NCBI GenBank assembly: GCA_026394855.1
Contig: JAPLZT010000019.1
Span: forward strand, 1-15,625
DNA length: 15,625 bases
Origin: Candidatus Woesebacteria bacterium
GTDB taxonomy: Bacteria > Patescibacteriota > Microgenomatia > UBA8517
Reading direction: 5' to 3'
Shown here: in pieces, positions 6,119 through 12,697 of the stretch
Layout of the letters: each line of letters begins with the position of its first letter
How positions within the stretch are numbered: position 1 is the first letter of the stretch
Notes under the pieces: generated by a model
Told to the model about the DNA's origin: nothing
The model's database searches: none
The model's input: the letters and a program-made list of their open reading frames with translations, nothing else
Program-made: the position numbers and the translations under genes

Positions 6119-7318
6119 ATGGATTTATCCGAAATATTTAGACTTTCTATAAGAAGTATTACCAGAAACAAAACAAGATCCGCACTAACAATGCTTGGAA
6201 TTATTATTGGTGTTTCTTCTGTGATTTTACTAGTATCTCTCGGTCAGGGACTTCAGGATTTCGTTACGGGGCAATTTGAAAAACTTGGATCAAATATTAT
6301 CTATGTTATTCCGGGGAAAATAGGAAGCGGAGGTTTTAGCGGGGGACCCCCGAATTTTTCAGGAAGCAAGTTAACCCTAAAGCATGCTGCCGATATTGCC
6401 AAATTAGGGGGAGGAGTTGCCGATGCCGGCGGAGGAACTCAATCGATTTCTTCTGTTAAATACAGAGGAAAAAGCATGTACGCAACTGTGGTTGGAGGAA
6501 CCGGGAATTATATGAAGCTTCATACAATTTCGGTAAGTTTAGGAAGGGCAATAACGGAGACAGATGTAAAACTGGGAAGGAAAGTCGCAGTTATCGGAAA
6601 AGATGTAATAACTAAACTTTTTGGTCAACTAAACCCTATTGGTAAAGAAATTATTATTGGCAATCAAAGTCTTACCGTGATTGGAGTTTTAAGTGATTTA
6701 GGCTCGGCAGGTGCAATTGGGAGCGGAAATGATCATTCTTTCATTCCCATTACTGTTGCCACAAAAATATTCGGAAGTGAAAACCTGCAGATGATTTCAA
6801 TTAAAGCGACAACTAAAGAAGAAATTCCCATAGCAATTAAACAGGCAAAGAAATATTTATTAAAGCAGTTAAAAGAAGATGATTTTTCGGTAATGGATTC
6901 ATCAAGTCTTCTTTCAACCATTAATCAGATATTGGGAGTTTTAACCGCAGCCTTGGGAGGAATTGCCGCAATATCATTAGTTGTAGGAGGAGTTGGAATT
7001 ATGAACATTATGCTTGTGACGGTTACCGAAAGAACCAAGGAAATAGGTTTAAGAAAGGCAGTCGGAGCAAAACCAAGAGATATTTTAATTCAGTTTGTAA
7101 TTGAAGCTGTTGTTCTTTCTCTTTTGGGAGGAATAATCGGGATTTTAATAGGAGCGGGGGGAGCCTTAGCCATGAATAGTATATTTCCGACGTCAGTTTC
7201 GCTTTGGTCCGTTTCTTTAGCTTTTGGAGTATCGGCAATTGTCGGAGTTATTTTTGGAGTTGCTCCTGCCCTTAAAGCTTCCCGTCTAAATCCAATCGAT
7301 GCACTTAGGTACGAATAG
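6119..7318 (+). CDS. MacB/FtsX-type ABC permease
   Basis: Membrane subunit of the transporter, 399 residues. One N-terminal helix (about 22-44), a large external domain (about 45-265) and three C-terminal helices (about 268-298, 320-345 and 360-385) give the four-helix MacB topology. The cytoplasmic coupling segment VTERTKEIGLRKAVGA and the terminal ASRLNPIDALRYE are family hallmarks. Such transporters act by mechanotransmission on substrates outside the membrane. Drugs, peptides or lipoproteins are all possible here. Its last 33 bases overlap the end of the convergent kinase gene, with no terminator between. Confidence 0.94.
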   Translation: MDLSEIFRLSIRSITRNKTRSALTMLGIIIGVSSVILLVSLGQGLQDFVTGQFEKLGSNIIYVIPGKIGSGGFSGGPPNFSGSKLTLKHAADIAKLGGGVADAGGGTQSISSVKYRGKSMYATVVGGTGNYMKLHTISVSLGRAITETDVKLGRKVAVIGKDVITKLFGQLNPIGKEIIIGNQSLTVIGVLSDLGSAGAIGSGNDHSFIPITVATKIFGSENLQMISIKATTKEEIPIAIKQAKKYLLKQLKEDDFSVMDSSSLLSTINQILGVLTAALGGIAAISLVVGGVGIMNIMLVTVTERTKEIGLRKAVGAKPRDILIQFVIEAVVLSLLGGIIGILIGAGGALAMNSIFPTSVSLWSVSLAFGVSAIVGVIFGVAPALKASRLNPIDALRYE

Positions 7319-7642
7319 AAATATTCCAACTAAAACTGAAACAATCGCAGAGATTAAAACTCCTGCTGCTGCCACGTCTTTTGCGATTCTTGCTTTTTCC
7401 TGTTTTTCGGGACTGACAATATCCACAATTTGTTCTAATGAAGTATTAATAAACTCCAAGATTAAAACTAGCCCTATCGTAATTGTGAGTATCGCCCATT
7501 CAATTGAGGATAACTTCAAGACAATTCCTAAAATAATTGTCAGAATCATTAATGAAAAATGAACTTTCATATTCCTTTCGCTTTTGAAAGCTTCTTTAAT
7601 GCCCTCGAATGCGTATTTAAAGCTTTTTACAATATGTTTCAT
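7286..7642 (-). CDS. dgkA: DgkA-family membrane kinase, probably undecaprenol kinase
   Basis: Small integral membrane kinase of 118 residues with three membrane helices (about 28-44, 48-66 and 92-112). The family motif is complete: Glu22/Asn24 in SERN, catalytic Glu63 and Asn66 in EFINTSLE, Asp74 in QIVD, and AKDVAAAGVL (87-96). In E. coli the family phosphorylates diacylglycerol; in Gram-positive bacteria the same fold phosphorylates undecaprenol. The neighbouring PAP2 phosphatase and the monoderm setting favour undecaprenol (inference). The last 33 bases overlap the permease gene tail to tail. The minus-strand TACAAC box ends 8 bases before the ATG. Confidence 0.9.
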   Translation of the reverse strand: MKHIVKSFKYAFEGIKEAFKSERNMKVHFSLMILTIILGIVLKLSSIEWAILTITIGLVLILEFINTSLEQIVDIVSPEKQEKARIAKDVAAAGVLISAIVSVLVGIFLFVPKCIDWI

Positions 7643-7675
7643 GTTGGTGTGTTGTACAATTACTAAGTATATAAC
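7643..7675. promoter_or_regulatory. 33-bp divergent promoter region of the dgkA and PAP2 genes
   Basis: The two genes share only 33 bp. Possible -10 boxes are TACAAC on the minus strand (7656-7651) and TACTAA (7661-7666) or TATATA (7668-7673) on the plus strand. The 8-bp palindrome TTGTACAA (7652-7659) overlaps the minus-strand box. Each promoter must reach into the other gene for its -35, so the two are probably co-regulated or mutually exclusive. Confidence 0.4.
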
Positions 7676-8128
7676 ATGCCGAACTATTTAATAGAGTTTG
7701 CTGCAAGTTTTTTTATTTATTTTATGTATATCGGCCTTTTTGTTCTTTGGACCGTCGACGGTCGAATTAAAAGGGAACAGGTAATTCATGCGCTTTCAGC
7801 AACCTTGATTGCTTTTTTAGTTGCAGAGATTTTAAAAAGTATCTTTCATACAGCAAGGCCTTTTATCACACAAGGGTTAACCCCCTTAACTTTAACAGTT
7901 CCTTCTGATGCTGCCTTTCCTTCTTCCCATACGGCTATGGCTTTTGCTCTGGCAATAACAATTTGGCTTCATGACAGAAAGGTTGGTTGGATATATTTAA
8001 TTTGGGCTCTTTTTGTAGGACTTGCCAGAATTTTAGCCAACGTGCACTATCCGATTGATATCTGGGGCGGAGCAATCTTGGGAATTGTAATTGCCTTCGG
8101 TCTTGAGAAAGTTCATCCCAGTACTTGA
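7676..8128 (+). CDS. PAP2-family phosphatase, probable undecaprenyl-pyrophosphate phosphatase
   Basis: Membrane lipid phosphatase of 150 residues with about five helices. The three PAP2 motifs are present. C1 is KSIFHTARP with Lys54 and Arg61, C2 is FPSSHTA with His85, and C3 is ARILANVHYPID with Arg118, nucleophile His124 and Asp128. The small size and motif spacing fit BcrC/YbjG-type enzymes, which convert undecaprenyl pyrophosphate to undecaprenyl phosphate at the outer face. A role on phosphatidylglycerol phosphate or another lipid cannot be ruled out. It is divergent from the DgkA-type kinase, which would supply the same lipid carrier by phosphorylation. Confidence 0.88.
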   Translation: MPNYLIEFAASFFIYFMYIGLFVLWTVDGRIKREQVIHALSATLIAFLVAEILKSIFHTARPFITQGLTPLTLTVPSDAAFPSSHTAMAFALAITIWLHDRKVGWIYLIWALFVGLARILANVHYPIDIWGGAILGIVIAFGLEKVHPST

Positions 8129-8158
8129 TTTTTAGCAGAGTAAGTTATAGACTGCTAA
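8125..8158 (+). promoter_or_regulatory. lon promoter with CIRCE-like HrcA operator
   Basis: The 27-bp element 8132-8158 reads TTAGCAGAG, nine bases (TAAGTTATA), GACTGCTAA. CIRCE is TTAGCACTC-N9-GAGTGCTAA; the right arm matches 8 of 9 bases, the left arm 6 of 9, and the geometry is identical. A -35-like TTGATT (8125-8130) and a -10-like TATAGA (8146-8151) give a 15-bp spacer, so the operator covers the -10 and predicted start site. It ends 1 base before the GTG start of lon. Confidence 0.55.
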
Positions 8159-8159
8159 C

Positions 8160-10529
8160 GTGCAAACAGACGATAAATTAATTAGACAAGTTCCGATTGT
8201 TCCCATCAGGGGATCTGTGGTTTTTCCTCATTCAGATACACTTCTTTCCTTTACCAGAAAAAAATCCGTTATGGCAGTTAATTCCGCTTTTCAGGAAGAT
8301 AGGGTTGTTGCAATTTTCGCCCAAAAAGACGTAAAGACTCAGGATCCCGACAAAGAAGATTTATATCCGATCGGCACAATTGCCACAATTACTCAAATGA
8401 TGGCAACTGATGGGGAAATTCATTCATTGGTCAGGGGTCAGGCAAGAATTAGATTGGAAGAAATTGTAGCCCACGAGCCTTACTTAATCGGGAAAATTGT
8501 CGAAATTCCTGAAGACAGGGATAATTCAAGTGAGGTTATTGCTCTTTCTTCTCAGCTTTCTGATCTTTTCAAAAAAGCTATAAATCTAGGTAAGCAGGTG
8601 GAGGTAGTCACCGTCATGAAGCTTATCTCGGGAGAGATCTCTCCGGTTGAGGTTGTTGATCAGATTGCGGCGGTTCTCGATATCAAATCGGAAGAAAAAC
8701 AAAAAATTTTGGAGATGTTTTCGCTTAAGCCCAGAATGCAGAAGGTCTTGGAACTTTTGGCAAATGAAATAAATTCACTTGACCTGGAAAGAACAATTTC
8801 AGCAAAAACACAAAAGAGATTTGAAGAAACAATGCGAAAAAATATCTTAAGGGAAAAGAAGAAAACAATTGAAAAGGAACTGGGGGAAGACGACGACGAA
8901 GAATTAAATGATGACGAGCTTTCTGAATATAAAGGCAAAATAAAAAAATCCGGAATGTCCGAAGATATCAAAAAAAGAGCCCAAAAAGAACTCAAAAGAC
9001 TTTCCCAGATGTCTCCTCATAATCCCGAAAGCGGCTACCTGCGAAATTATTTGGATTGGCTTTGTGATATGCCGTGGGACAAGGTTTCTCCTAATAACGT
9101 AACGATTAAGTCGGCTGCCGGGATTTTGGAGGAAAAGCATTATGGAATGGAAAAAGCAAAAGATAGAATTTTGGAATTTCTGTCGGTAATGAAATTAAAA
9201 GAAAAAACAAAAAAGAAAGGAAAAGAAAATCAAAATCAGCCTACCATTCTTTGTTTTATAGGTCCTCCCGGAGTTGGAAAAACTTCAATTGGAAGGTCAA
9301 TTGCAGAGGCTTTAAATAGAAAATTTGTCAGAGTTTCTTTAGGGGGAATTCGGGATGAAGCAGAAATCAGGGGTCATAGAAGAACATATGTGGGAGCCCT
9401 TCCCGGAAGGATAATTCAGGCAATTAAAAATGCGGGAACCAAAAACCCGGTATTTATGCTTGATGAGATAGATAAAGTAGGAAATGATTTCAGAGGAGAT
9501 CCTTCTTCGGCACTTCTTGAAGCCTTGGATCCTGAACAGAACAGGGAATTTTCGGATCATTATCTGGAAGTTCCATTTGATTTATCGGAGGTTATGTTTA
9601 TTTGTACAGGAAACGTTTTAGATACAATTCCATCGGCTTTAAGAGACAGACTGGAAGTAATCACATTTCCGGGCTATACCGAAGAAGAAAAATATCATAT
9701 AGCAGACAAGTTTATCTGGCCGAAACAGACAAAGCTTCATGCAGTAGATAAAACAAAAATATCGGAAAAATCTCTTAGAGAAGTTATTAATAGATACACA
9801 AGAGAGGCAGGAGTCAGGGATTTGGAAAGAAACCTAGCATCAATTTGCAGAAAGGTTGCAAGATTGACAGCAGAAGAAAAGAAATTTCCGAAGAAGATTG
9901 AAAAAGTTGATGTGAGAAAGTTTCTTGGACCCCAAAAATTTACCTCGTTAATTGCCGAAAAGGGCGATGAGGTGGGAATGTCAACCGGGCTTGCGGTGAC
10001 CTCCGCTGGGGGGGAGATACTTTTCATTGAAGTTTCTTTAATGCCGGGGAAAGGAAATTTGACCTTAACTGGACAACTTGGGGATGTAATGAAAGAGTCT
10101 GCCAAAGCGGCATTTACATGGACTAGGTCGCATTATAAAGAATTAGGATTGAAACCTGATTTTGCGGGGAAACTTGATGTTCATATCCACGTTCCCGAAG
10201 GAGCGGTTCCTAAAGACGGACCTTCTGCTGGAGTTGCAATTACCACAGCCTTAGTTTCGGCTCTGACTAAAACTCCCGTTAAAAGAGATGTCGGAATGAC
10301 CGGGGAAATTACTTTAAGGGGAAGAGTTTTGGAAATTGGTGGAGTTAAAGAAAAGGTAATTGCGGGGCACCGTGCAGGCTTAAAGACAATAATTCTTCCT
10401 AAAGATAATCAGAAAGATATGGAGGATGTTCCGGCAAACGTAAAGAAAGATATTAAATTTATCTTTACAGACAATTTAAATCTGGTACTTTCTCATGCTT
10501 TGAAGCCTTGGCCTCCAAAAAACTTGTGA
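8160..10529 (+). CDS. lon: ATP-dependent protease Lon (LonA type)
   Basis: Cytoplasmic AAA+ serine protease that degrades misfolded and regulatory proteins. Its 789 residues match the full length of the family. The substrate-binding LON domain spans about 10-205 (starting [15 protein letters not shown]). A charged helical linker (about 220-300) leads to the AAA+ module with Walker A GPPGVGKT (368-375) and Walker B VFMLDEID (Asp435, Glu436). The protease domain has Ser689 in KDGPSAGVA and Lys732 in GGVKEK, 43 residues apart as in E. coli (679/722). A GTG start is used; the LON domain begins at once and the promoter ends 8 bases before, without Shine-Dalgarno. The CIRCE-like site suggests heat-shock control by HrcA. 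The TGA stop overlaps the tRNA-Glu gene on the opposite strand. Confidence 0.97.
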   Translation: MQTDDKLIRQVPIVPIRGSVVFPHSDTLLSFTRKKSVMAVNSAFQEDRVVAIFAQKDVKTQDPDKEDLYPIGTIATITQMMATDGEIHSLVRGQARIRLEEIVAHEPYLIGKIVEIPEDRDNSSEVIALSSQLSDLFKKAINLGKQVEVVTVMKLISGEISPVEVVDQIAAVLDIKSEEKQKILEMFSLKPRMQKVLELLANEINSLDLERTISAKTQKRFEETMRKNILREKKKTIEKELGEDDDEELNDDELSEYKGKIKKSGMSEDIKKRAQKELKRLSQMSPHNPESGYLRNYLDWLCDMPWDKVSPNNVTIKSAAGILEEKHYGMEKAKDRILEFLSVMKLKEKTKKKGKENQNQPTILCFIGPPGVGKTSIGRSIAEALNRKFVRVSLGGIRDEAEIRGHRRTYVGALPGRIIQAIKNAGTKNPVFMLDEIDKVGNDFRGDPSSALLEALDPEQNREFSDHYLEVPFDLSEVMFICTGNVLDTIPSALRDRLEVITFPGYTEEEKYHIADKFIWPKQTKLHAVDKTKISEKSLREVINRYTREAGVRDLERNLASICRKVARLTAEEKKFPKKIEKVDVRKFLGPQKFTSLIAEKGDEVGMSTGLAVTSAGGEILFIEVSLMPGKGNLTLTGQLGDVMKESAKAAFTWTRSHYKELGLKPDFAGKLDVHIHVPEGAVPKDGPSAGVAITTALVSALTKTPVKRDVGMTGEITLRGRVLEIGGVKEKVIAGHRAGLKTIILPKDNQKDMEDVPANVKKDIKFIFTDNLNLVLSHALKPWPPKNL

Positions 10530-10599
10530 CCCCACTGGAATTCGAATCCAGGTTTACAGGATGAGAACCTGCCGTCCTAGTCCACTAGACGATGGGGTC
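10527..10599 (-). tRNA. tRNA-Glu (anticodon CTC)
   Basis: A complete 73-base cloverleaf is on the minus strand. The acceptor is GACCCCA/TGGGGTC with discriminator A; the D arm is GTCT-AGTGGACTA-GGAC; the anticodon arm is GCAGG-TTCTCAT-CCTGT with CTC at positions 34-36; the variable loop is AAAC; and the T arm is CTGGA-TTCGAAT-TCCAG. CCA is not encoded. The T stem closes with A53-U61 instead of the near-universal G53-C61. It decodes GAG. The discriminator and last acceptor bases overlap the lon stop codon. It is transcribed away from the L,D-transpeptidase gene from its own promoter at 10609-10617. Confidence 0.93.
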
Positions 10600-10608
10600 A
10601 ATAAGCCT

Positions 10609-10617
10609 ATTTTACCA
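10609..10617 (-). promoter_or_regulatory. Extended -10 promoter of tRNA-Glu
   Basis: On the minus strand TGG-TAAAAT (10617-10609) is an extended -10 located so that transcription would begin about 3 bases before the mature tRNA 5' end. The -35 (GAAGCA) is poor. It sits right behind the transpeptidase stop codon. Confidence 0.5.
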
Positions 10618-10619
10618 CA

Positions 10620-11318
10620 TTATTCTTTTGGTGCTTCGCCGTAGATGGTTATGGAGGTTCCCTGATCTTCTTCACTTGCGTAAGTTGTATTTGCTAGTAC
10701 TTTTGGATTAGTCCAGTAGTAGAGAGTTTCTGCATCAGCTGTTTTCATATTTACGCATCCGTGGCTCATTGGGTGGCCGAAGTTTTCGTGCCAGTAAGTT
10801 CCATGAAGGCTAAAACCTCTGCTTTGGGTAATTTGATCGTTGGAGAAAAACATGACGTAGGGGACATTGGGAAGGTAGTAATAGGTATGAAGTGCGGTGC
10901 TCCCTCCCGACATTTTGGTATATCTAACTTTTATCCAAATATTAAAATCTCCCGTAGGTGTTGGGTACCACTTGCCGCTTGAGATAAGGAAGGTATAAAC
11001 AAGGTGGTCATCTTCATAGGCGTAAATGGTTTGTTTGCTTAAATCAACATAAATATGCTTATTTCCGCTTCCCGTGTATTCGGCAAGTACCGTCTTGTTG
11101 TTATCCTGAATTTGCGGGGGAACAGATACAAGCTTTTCTTGAAAGTTTCCTTCCTTGGCAGATTCATATTTGCCGGATAAATCTTTGGCACAGCTTATGG
11201 AATTAGCACAGGGAAGTTTTTTAAGGCTCTGGGGAATAAATACAGTGGCAAAGGCAAGAATTAAAAAAGTCGAAAGGAAAATAATGAAAGAGTTTTTCTT
11301 TTGAATGGATTTTTTCAT
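10620..11318 (-). CDS. YkuD-family L,D-transpeptidase, membrane-anchored
   Basis: Cell-wall enzyme that forms 3-3 cross-links in peptidoglycan or attaches proteins to it. Of 232 residues, a basic N-terminus and one hydrophobic helix (about 11-30) form a signal anchor. A linker (31-80) leads to the catalytic domain (about 86-230), which starts with HIYVDLSKQTIYAYEDDHL. The active site is complete: His172 in SLHGTYWH and the SHGCVNM motif with His186 and Cys188. The start is supported by a -35 TTACAT and a -10 TAATCT ending 6 bases before the ATG. It is divergent from the VanW-like gene, a second wall-related secreted protein. Confidence 0.94.
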   Translation of the reverse strand: MKKSIQKKNSFIIFLSTFLILAFATVFIPQSLKKLPCANSISCAKDLSGKYESAKEGNFQEKLVSVPPQIQDNNKTVLAEYTGSGNKHIYVDLSKQTIYAYEDDHLVYTFLISSGKWYPTPTGDFNIWIKVRYTKMSGGSTALHTYYYLPNVPYVMFFSNDQITQSRGFSLHGTYWHENFGHPMSHGCVNMKTADAETLYYWTNPKVLANTTYASEEDQGTSITIYGEAPKE

Positions 11319-11324
11319 ATATTA

Positions 11325-11352
11325 AGATTAGACATATTTTAAGGTAATGTAA
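11325..11352 (-). promoter_or_regulatory. Promoter of the L,D-transpeptidase gene, leaderless
   Basis: On the minus strand TTACAT (11352-11347), a 16-bp spacer and TAATCT (11330-11325) are followed by 6 bases and the ATG. Confidence 0.5.
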
Positions 11353-11378
11353 ATAAGATATTAAAATATCCTATAGAC

Positions 11379-11407
11379 TTGACTTTTAGCCTCCAGTTTG
11401 TTAAGAT
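11379..11407 (+). promoter_or_regulatory. Promoter of the VanW-like gene
   Basis: TTGACT (11379-11384), a 17-bp spacer and TAAGAT (11402-11407) form a good sigma-70-type promoter. Transcription is expected near 11414, two bases before the hairpin at 11416. Confidence 0.6.
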
Positions 11408-11415
11408 TCCTCCAC

Positions 11416-11447
11416 TTGTTCTTCCGAAAGGAGGAACAATTTTTTTT
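11416..11447 (+). promoter_or_regulatory. 5'-end hairpin plus U-tract in the VanW-like gene leader
   Basis: TTGTTCTTCC (11416-11425), a GAAA tetraloop and GGAGGAACAA (11430-11439) form a 10-bp stem with one G-U pair, followed directly by eight T. It has perfect terminator form but lies between the promoter and the ATG at 11452. The upstream gene is on the other strand, so it does not end that gene. The 3' arm contains the Shine-Dalgarno-like AAAGGAGG, 17 bases from the ATG. It may be an attenuator, a translational switch or a 5' stability structure. Confidence 0.65.
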
Positions 11448-11451
11448 ACCT

Positions 11452-12093
11452 ATGTTTTCAACAATCATACTGGTTTTGAGCCTGGTTTCTAACCTTCCAA
11501 GTATAGAATTTGGAGGGGATTCATATATGGCTAGCCACAAAATGAGCCTGGAAAACAGGTATGAGAATGCCTACGTTAACGATGTTTTTAAGGATAATAT
11601 TCTTCTTACTTTAAGGTATTTGGAAGGGTCCGTTTCTGGGGCTGACAAGATATCGTGGGAGGATGTTCAGAAACCCTTTAAGTATGAATTTAGCCTTAAG
11701 CCTGGACAAATATTTGCTTTTCATGACACAATCTTGCCTGAGTATGCCGGGAGTATTGTTAAAACCACAAATGCCCATTTTAACTATCAGGACGGGTTTA
11801 AAAGCGACGGCTATTTATATGGGGACGGAGTATGTCATTTAGCCTCTCTTATTTATTGGGTTGCCAAAGATGCCGGACTTGAGGTCGTTTCTCCGGTTAA
11901 CCATAATTTTGCCGATGTGCCTGAAGTTCCTAAAGAATATGGGGTTTCAATATCATTTAGACCCAACGAGGTATATCGAAGTGCTTTACAAAACCTTTAT
12001 ATTACCAATAATAAAGAGATGCCTATAAGCTTTGTTTTCGAATACGATGGAGAAGATCTTAATATAGCTGTCAAAGAGGCTAAGCTGATGTAG
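11452..12093 (+). CDS. VanW-like secreted protein
   Basis: A 213-residue protein with an N-terminal hydrophobic segment (about 3-14), so secreted or anchored. The core matches the VanW family: LKPGQIFAFHDT, then GDGVCHLASLIYWVAKDAGLEVV, then HNFADVPEVPKEYGVSISF, and an NLYITNNKEMPI strand. VanW occurs in vancomycin-resistance clusters and widely in monoderm bacteria, but its biochemical role is not established; a link to the cell wall is assumed. The start was moved from a TTG at 11398 to ATG 11452 because the earlier start would lie upstream of the -10 box and translate the hairpin. It is divergent from the L,D-transpeptidase gene, which fits an envelope role. Confidence 0.82.
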   Translation: MFSTIILVLSLVSNLPSIEFGGDSYMASHKMSLENRYENAYVNDVFKDNILLTLRYLEGSVSGADKISWEDVQKPFKYEFSLKPGQIFAFHDTILPEYAGSIVKTTNAHFNYQDGFKSDGYLYGDGVCHLASLIYWVAKDAGLEVVSPVNHNFADVPEVPKEYGVSISFRPNEVYRSALQNLYITNNKEMPISFVFEYDGEDLNIAVKEAKLM

Positions 12094-12103
12094 TTTGATT
12101 TCC

Positions 12104-12132
12104 TTGACAAGAGAATTTTAGAAGAATACAAT
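12104..12132 (+). promoter_or_regulatory. Strong promoter upstream of greA
   Basis: TTGACA (12104-12109), 17 bp, and TACAAT (12127-12132) are nearly consensus. The expected start is about 12139, giving a 64-base leader that contains the hairpin at 12150-12185. This is the best promoter in the window. Confidence 0.7.
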
Positions 12133-12149
12133 TCTCAAAGCAGTTTGAT

Positions 12150-12185
12150 CTCTCCGACTAAGAAAAGAAGGAGAGTTATTTTTTT
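12150..12185 (+). terminator. Terminator or attenuator in the greA leader
   Basis: CTCTCC (12150-12155) pairs with GGAGAG (12170-12175) around a 14-base loop, followed by TTATTTTTTT. It lies about 11 bases after the predicted transcription start and 18 bases before the greA ATG. It may end transcription from the VanW-like gene, limit greA expression, or release an RNA of about 46 bases. Confidence 0.5.
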
Positions 12186-12202
12186 CCTTAATAACAAAAA
12201 AT

Positions 12203-12664
12203 ATGGCAAAAGTAATACAAATGACAAAAGTAGGTATTGAAGCTCTTTCAAAAGAGCTTACTGAACTTATTAAAATAAAAAGACCTAGGTTGGTTGAGAG
12301 ACTTGCTTTTGCAAGAGGAGAAGGAGATTTATCAGAAAATTCTGATTATCAAAGCGCTCGTGAAGAGCTTGAGTTTATGGATGGTCGAATTTCCGAAATT
12401 GAAGAGGTTCTTAAGAATGCCTTGATTGTTTCAGTAAACGGAAAAAACGATAATGTCGGGGTAGGAACTAAAATAACAGTCAAATTTAATGGGGAAAAGC
12501 ATGTTTTTGAGATGGTAGGAGAGTGGGAGGCAGATCCCATAAATAGAAAGATTTCACCGGAATCTCCCCTGGGGAAAGCATTGCTTGGTAGAAAAGTCGG
12601 AGACAAAACTGAAGTGGAAGCTCCTGCGGGAAAAGTCACATACGAAATTCTTGCGATTGAATAA
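12203..12664 (+). CDS. greA: Transcription elongation factor GreA
   Basis: Binds the RNA polymerase secondary channel and stimulates cleavage of backtracked RNA. The 153-residue length is normal. The N-terminal coiled coil (about 8-75) carries the catalytic tip ARGEGDLSENSDY with Asp42 and Glu45. The C-terminal FKBP-like domain (about 83-153) has the conserved SPESPLGKALLGRKVGD. The ATG is preceded by a second -10-like box, TAATAA (12189-12194), ending 8 bases before it, downstream of the leader hairpin, and by no Shine-Dalgarno. Two modes of expression are therefore possible: read-through from the strong distal promoter, or a leaderless mRNA. Confidence 0.96.
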   Translation: MAKVIQMTKVGIEALSKELTELIKIKRPRLVERLAFARGEGDLSENSDYQSAREELEFMDGRISEIEEVLKNALIVSVNGKNDNVGVGTKITVKFNGEKHVFEMVGEWEADPINRKISPESPLGKALLGRKVGDKTEVEAPAGKVTYEILAIE

Positions 12665-12685
12665 CATTCTTCATAAGGCTACAAT
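12657..12685 (+). promoter_or_regulatory. Promoter of lysS inside the end of greA
   Basis: TTGAAT (12657-12662), 17 bp, and TACAAT (12680-12685). The -35 spans the last sense codons and the stop of greA. The expected start is near 12692, which leaves about 6 leader bases before ATG 12698. Confidence 0.6.
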
Positions 12686-12697
12686 TAGCTTCAGAGT

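Noticed and set aside
8660..8995. Minus-strand 111-codon open frame within lon
   Set aside because: Serine/phenylalanine-rich mirror of the charged lon linker, no promoter or ribosome site, no recognisable domain.
9737..10105. Minus-strand 122-codon open frame within lon
   Set aside because: Lies over the conserved lon AAA+/protease region and looks like an antisense shadow.
10527..10580. TGA read-through in lon (recoded genetic code, as in some Patescibacteria)
   Set aside because: The lon protein is full length at this TGA and lysS also ends in TGA; read-through would run into the tRNA.
11398..11451. N-terminal extension of the VanW-like protein from a TTG at 11398
   Set aside because: The TTG lies upstream of the predicted -10 and start site and the extension would translate a 10-bp hairpin with eight T; ATG 11452 begins a normal hydrophobic signal.
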